Assembly (NCBI RefSeq): GCF_020921035.1 | Contig: NC_063157.1 | Location: 21,345,015 to 21,409,014 of the forward strand | Reading direction: 5' to 3' | Origin: Rhodamnia argentea | Lineage: Eukaryota > Streptophyta > Magnoliopsida > Myrtales > Myrtaceae | DNA length: 64,000 nt | Part shown: positions 62,201 through 64,000 of the stretch, in pieces | Position numbering within the stretch: position 1 is the stretch's first letter | How the letters are laid out: each line of letters starts with the position of its first letter | Translations under genes and position numbers: made by a program | Notes under the pieces: generated by a model | What the model was told of the DNA's origin: nothing | Database searches by the model: none | The model's input: only the letters and a program-made list of their open reading frames with translations

Positions 62201-64000
62201 ACTTCCCTTAAGCGAATGGAACTCAGATTATCTACTTTGAACTTGATGTTTGGTTTCTTGTGGCAGGTAAAGATTGTAAAATTCTGTATGGAGAGCATAG
62301 CAGTGGATATAACTTTTAACCAGCATGCTGGGCTGAGTACTCTGTGCTTTCTGGAGCAGGTATTATCTAATATTTAACTGAAAATATAGGTAATGTGTGG
62401 GGAAAAGTATTTAATGCCTTGGTCACACGGCTAATTTTGCGTGACTGACCAATGACATTGCTAGCATGTATATGCTTGTCATCCTATGCATAGCTTAAAT
62501 TTTGGAATCAATCACTTTGATTGACTTGTTAACCGTTAGGTGAAATACTTTCTCCTATTGCAATTGTAAGACGATTACCATTAACTTATGGTGGCCCTAA
62601 CACAGATATTTAAGTTAAAGATAGTTAAATGCTTTCTTGATATTGTGCTTCTGATGGGTGTAATGCTCCCAGGTTGATGAACTAATGGGGAAAGATCATC
62701 TTTTCAAACGAAGTGTTATCTTGATCAAAGCCTGGTGTTTCTATGAGAGCCGAATTCTTGGTGCTCACCATGGTTTAATTTCAGCATATGGGTTGGAAAC
62801 GATGGTCTTGTACATCATCAATCTCTTCCATTCATCTTTGAATGGTCCTTTAGGGGTGTGTATTCTTTGTTTGAAGAATCCTTAATGCATGCAAAAGCAG
62901 GAGACATTGACTTGAATTATTGTGCATAGGTACTGTACAGGTTTCTGGACTACTACAGCACATTCGACTGGGAAACTCACTGTGTGAGTGCATATGGTCC
63001 GATTGCAGTATGTTCACTCCCAATACTTGAAGGTAAGCGGCAGTGGATTGTCCAGGGTGTTTCTCATTTGCATCTACAAGCAGATAGAGCAAAGGCTTCC
63101 TCTTTCCGTCCGCTCTTCCCAAATAACCTCCTCTGTGCTTTTCACAGAAGAGCTGCCAGAGCACGATGATGATACTCTTCTCCTTGGTAAGGAGTTTTTC
63201 AGAAACTGCAAGGCAATGTTCTCTGGCCCAACTAATGCAGTCGAGACAAGAGCTCAGGGGTTTCCTGTTAAGCATTTGAATATTCTGGATCCTTTGAAGG
63301 ACAGCAACAATCTGGGCCGTAGTGTAAATAAAGGTAGATTACTATTTTGCTTACCCATCCTACTTTTTCTCTCAGTTTTAGATGGCTAAAGTAATAGCTC
63401 TATGCCTTAGGCTTCCCCGAAGGAGATGGAAAGCATAAATAGGATACCCATGCTTTTTATAAGTTGCCATGCATGACAATGTGGGGGTATTCTATCTTGT
63501 GAGAATCTAAGATTTCAATGTTCATCGAAGTGGTCGATACATACCATTATTGTCATAAAAAAAAATCGACAATACAGATTGAGTTGCCATTAATGACAAT
63601 GAGCAAGTGCTTGATAGTGTGACACCGCAAGACTATTGGATATTAATCTGGTTAGAGTTGCCATTGTTTAATTTTTCTCACATTGCTAGTGTTCTGGATC
63701 TTGACCGTTTCGAAATACCACTTCTTTCACCTATTAGTATAAACCTGTAGGGTCAATCCTTTCACAGTAAGAGCATAGATTCTTCTGTCATAACAGCAAT
63801 GAACTTTTTCCGGTATTTATTCATTACTATGTATATGCTTGATGAGACCAAATAGTGATAATTGGAAGTGCATCACATCTCAGATCTTTAAGGGTGAGCT
63901 ATTTCCTGATATTATCTGTAGTTCTTTGATAATGAATAATGAATTTGTCCAGCCAATTTCTATCGGATCAGTTGTGCACTTGCTTATGGGGCCCAAATGC
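56265..64000 (+). CDS. Nucleotidyltransferase / PAP-OAS1 substrate-binding-domain protein, 5' part
   Basis: The gene runs off the right edge. In-frame exons are 56265-56480, 57656-57835, 62267-62359, 62673-62855, 62930-63032, 63148-63333 and 63953 onward. The Pol beta-like nucleotidyltransferase core shows the GS motif and carboxylates: FAFGSVPLGTYIPDGDIDLT, with Gly77-Ser78 and Asp89/Asp91, and the third Asp146 in ESIAVDITFNQ. The PAP/OAS1 substrate-binding part follows: LIKAWCFYESRILG, GLISAYGLETMVLYI, FHSSLNGPLG and YRFLDYYSTFDW. This plant family (relatives of Arabidopsis At3g51620 and At3g56320) is related to non-canonical poly(A) or U-polymerases; true substrates are mostly unknown. The N terminus is Ser/Pro-rich. 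Intron 2 is unusually long at 4.4 kb. The last visible exon reads ANFYRISCALAYGAQM. Catalytic residues look intact. Confidence 0.92.
57836..62266. other. 4.4-kb intron 2 of the nucleotidyltransferase gene
   Basis: All other introns of this gene are between about 70 and 1200 bp. The interior shows no gene on either strand; the longest frames (60774-61068 -, 61981-62298 -) have no domain. It probably grew by insertion of repeats, but I could not delimit a specific element. Confidence 0.5.

Noticed and set aside
62850-63275. 141-codon open frame on the - strand
   Set aside because: It is antisense to conserved exons of the nucleotidyltransferase gene.

Overview
This is plant nuclear DNA. It holds intron-rich genes with GT-AG introns and AT-rich introns, plant-specific families (TIR-domain proteins, alpha-expansin, ATL RING-H2 ligase, RTNLB reticulon) and many short non-autonomous DNA transposons and microsatellites. 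The TIR-domain genes point to a eudicot. The texture resembles a woody rosid such as Myrtaceae, but that is an impression, not a demonstration. I see no prokaryotic features, no CRISPR, no tRNA or rRNA gene and no recognisable retrovirus-like element.

Layout. Positions 1-9.2 kb hold a TIR cluster on the + strand: a TIR-only gene (584-1458), a decayed TIR copy (about 3300-3610) and a TIR gene whose second exon encodes a two-helix membrane hairpin (8206-9130). None has a visible NB-ARC or LRR part. Positions 9.2-16.7 kb are repeat-rich intergenic DNA. An ATL-type RING-H2 gene lies on the - strand (16727-17332). Positions 17.4-22.7 kb are again repeats, including a tandem duplication of about 370 bp that carries one end of a transposon. 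A group I (VIP1/RF2b-like) bZIP gene occupies 22772-26016. After about 4.4 kb without a gene comes an alpha-expansin (30430-31694).

From 32.86 to 34.81 kb lies a non-autonomous inverted-repeat transposon that ends only 26 bp before the first ATG of a macro-domain gene (34841-37107). A reticulon-like gene converges on it (38406-41094, -). A mitochondrial Mn superoxide dismutase (42953-45712, +) diverges from the reticulon gene and is followed by ribosomal protein eS26 (47066-48809, +). Positions 49.5-52.6 kb are a dense patch of DNA transposons. The last 8 kb hold the 5' part of a nucleotidyltransferase / PAP-OAS1-like gene (56265 to beyond 64000).

The genes are ordinary, independently transcribed plant genes rather than an operon. 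The points most worth following are the TIR-membrane-hairpin architecture, the transposon end that abuts the macro-domain start codon, and the self-complementary foldback elements. Exon boundaries were placed by eye from reading frame, splice dinucleotides and family conservation. All reported multi-exon models stay in frame, but none is confirmed by transcript data.
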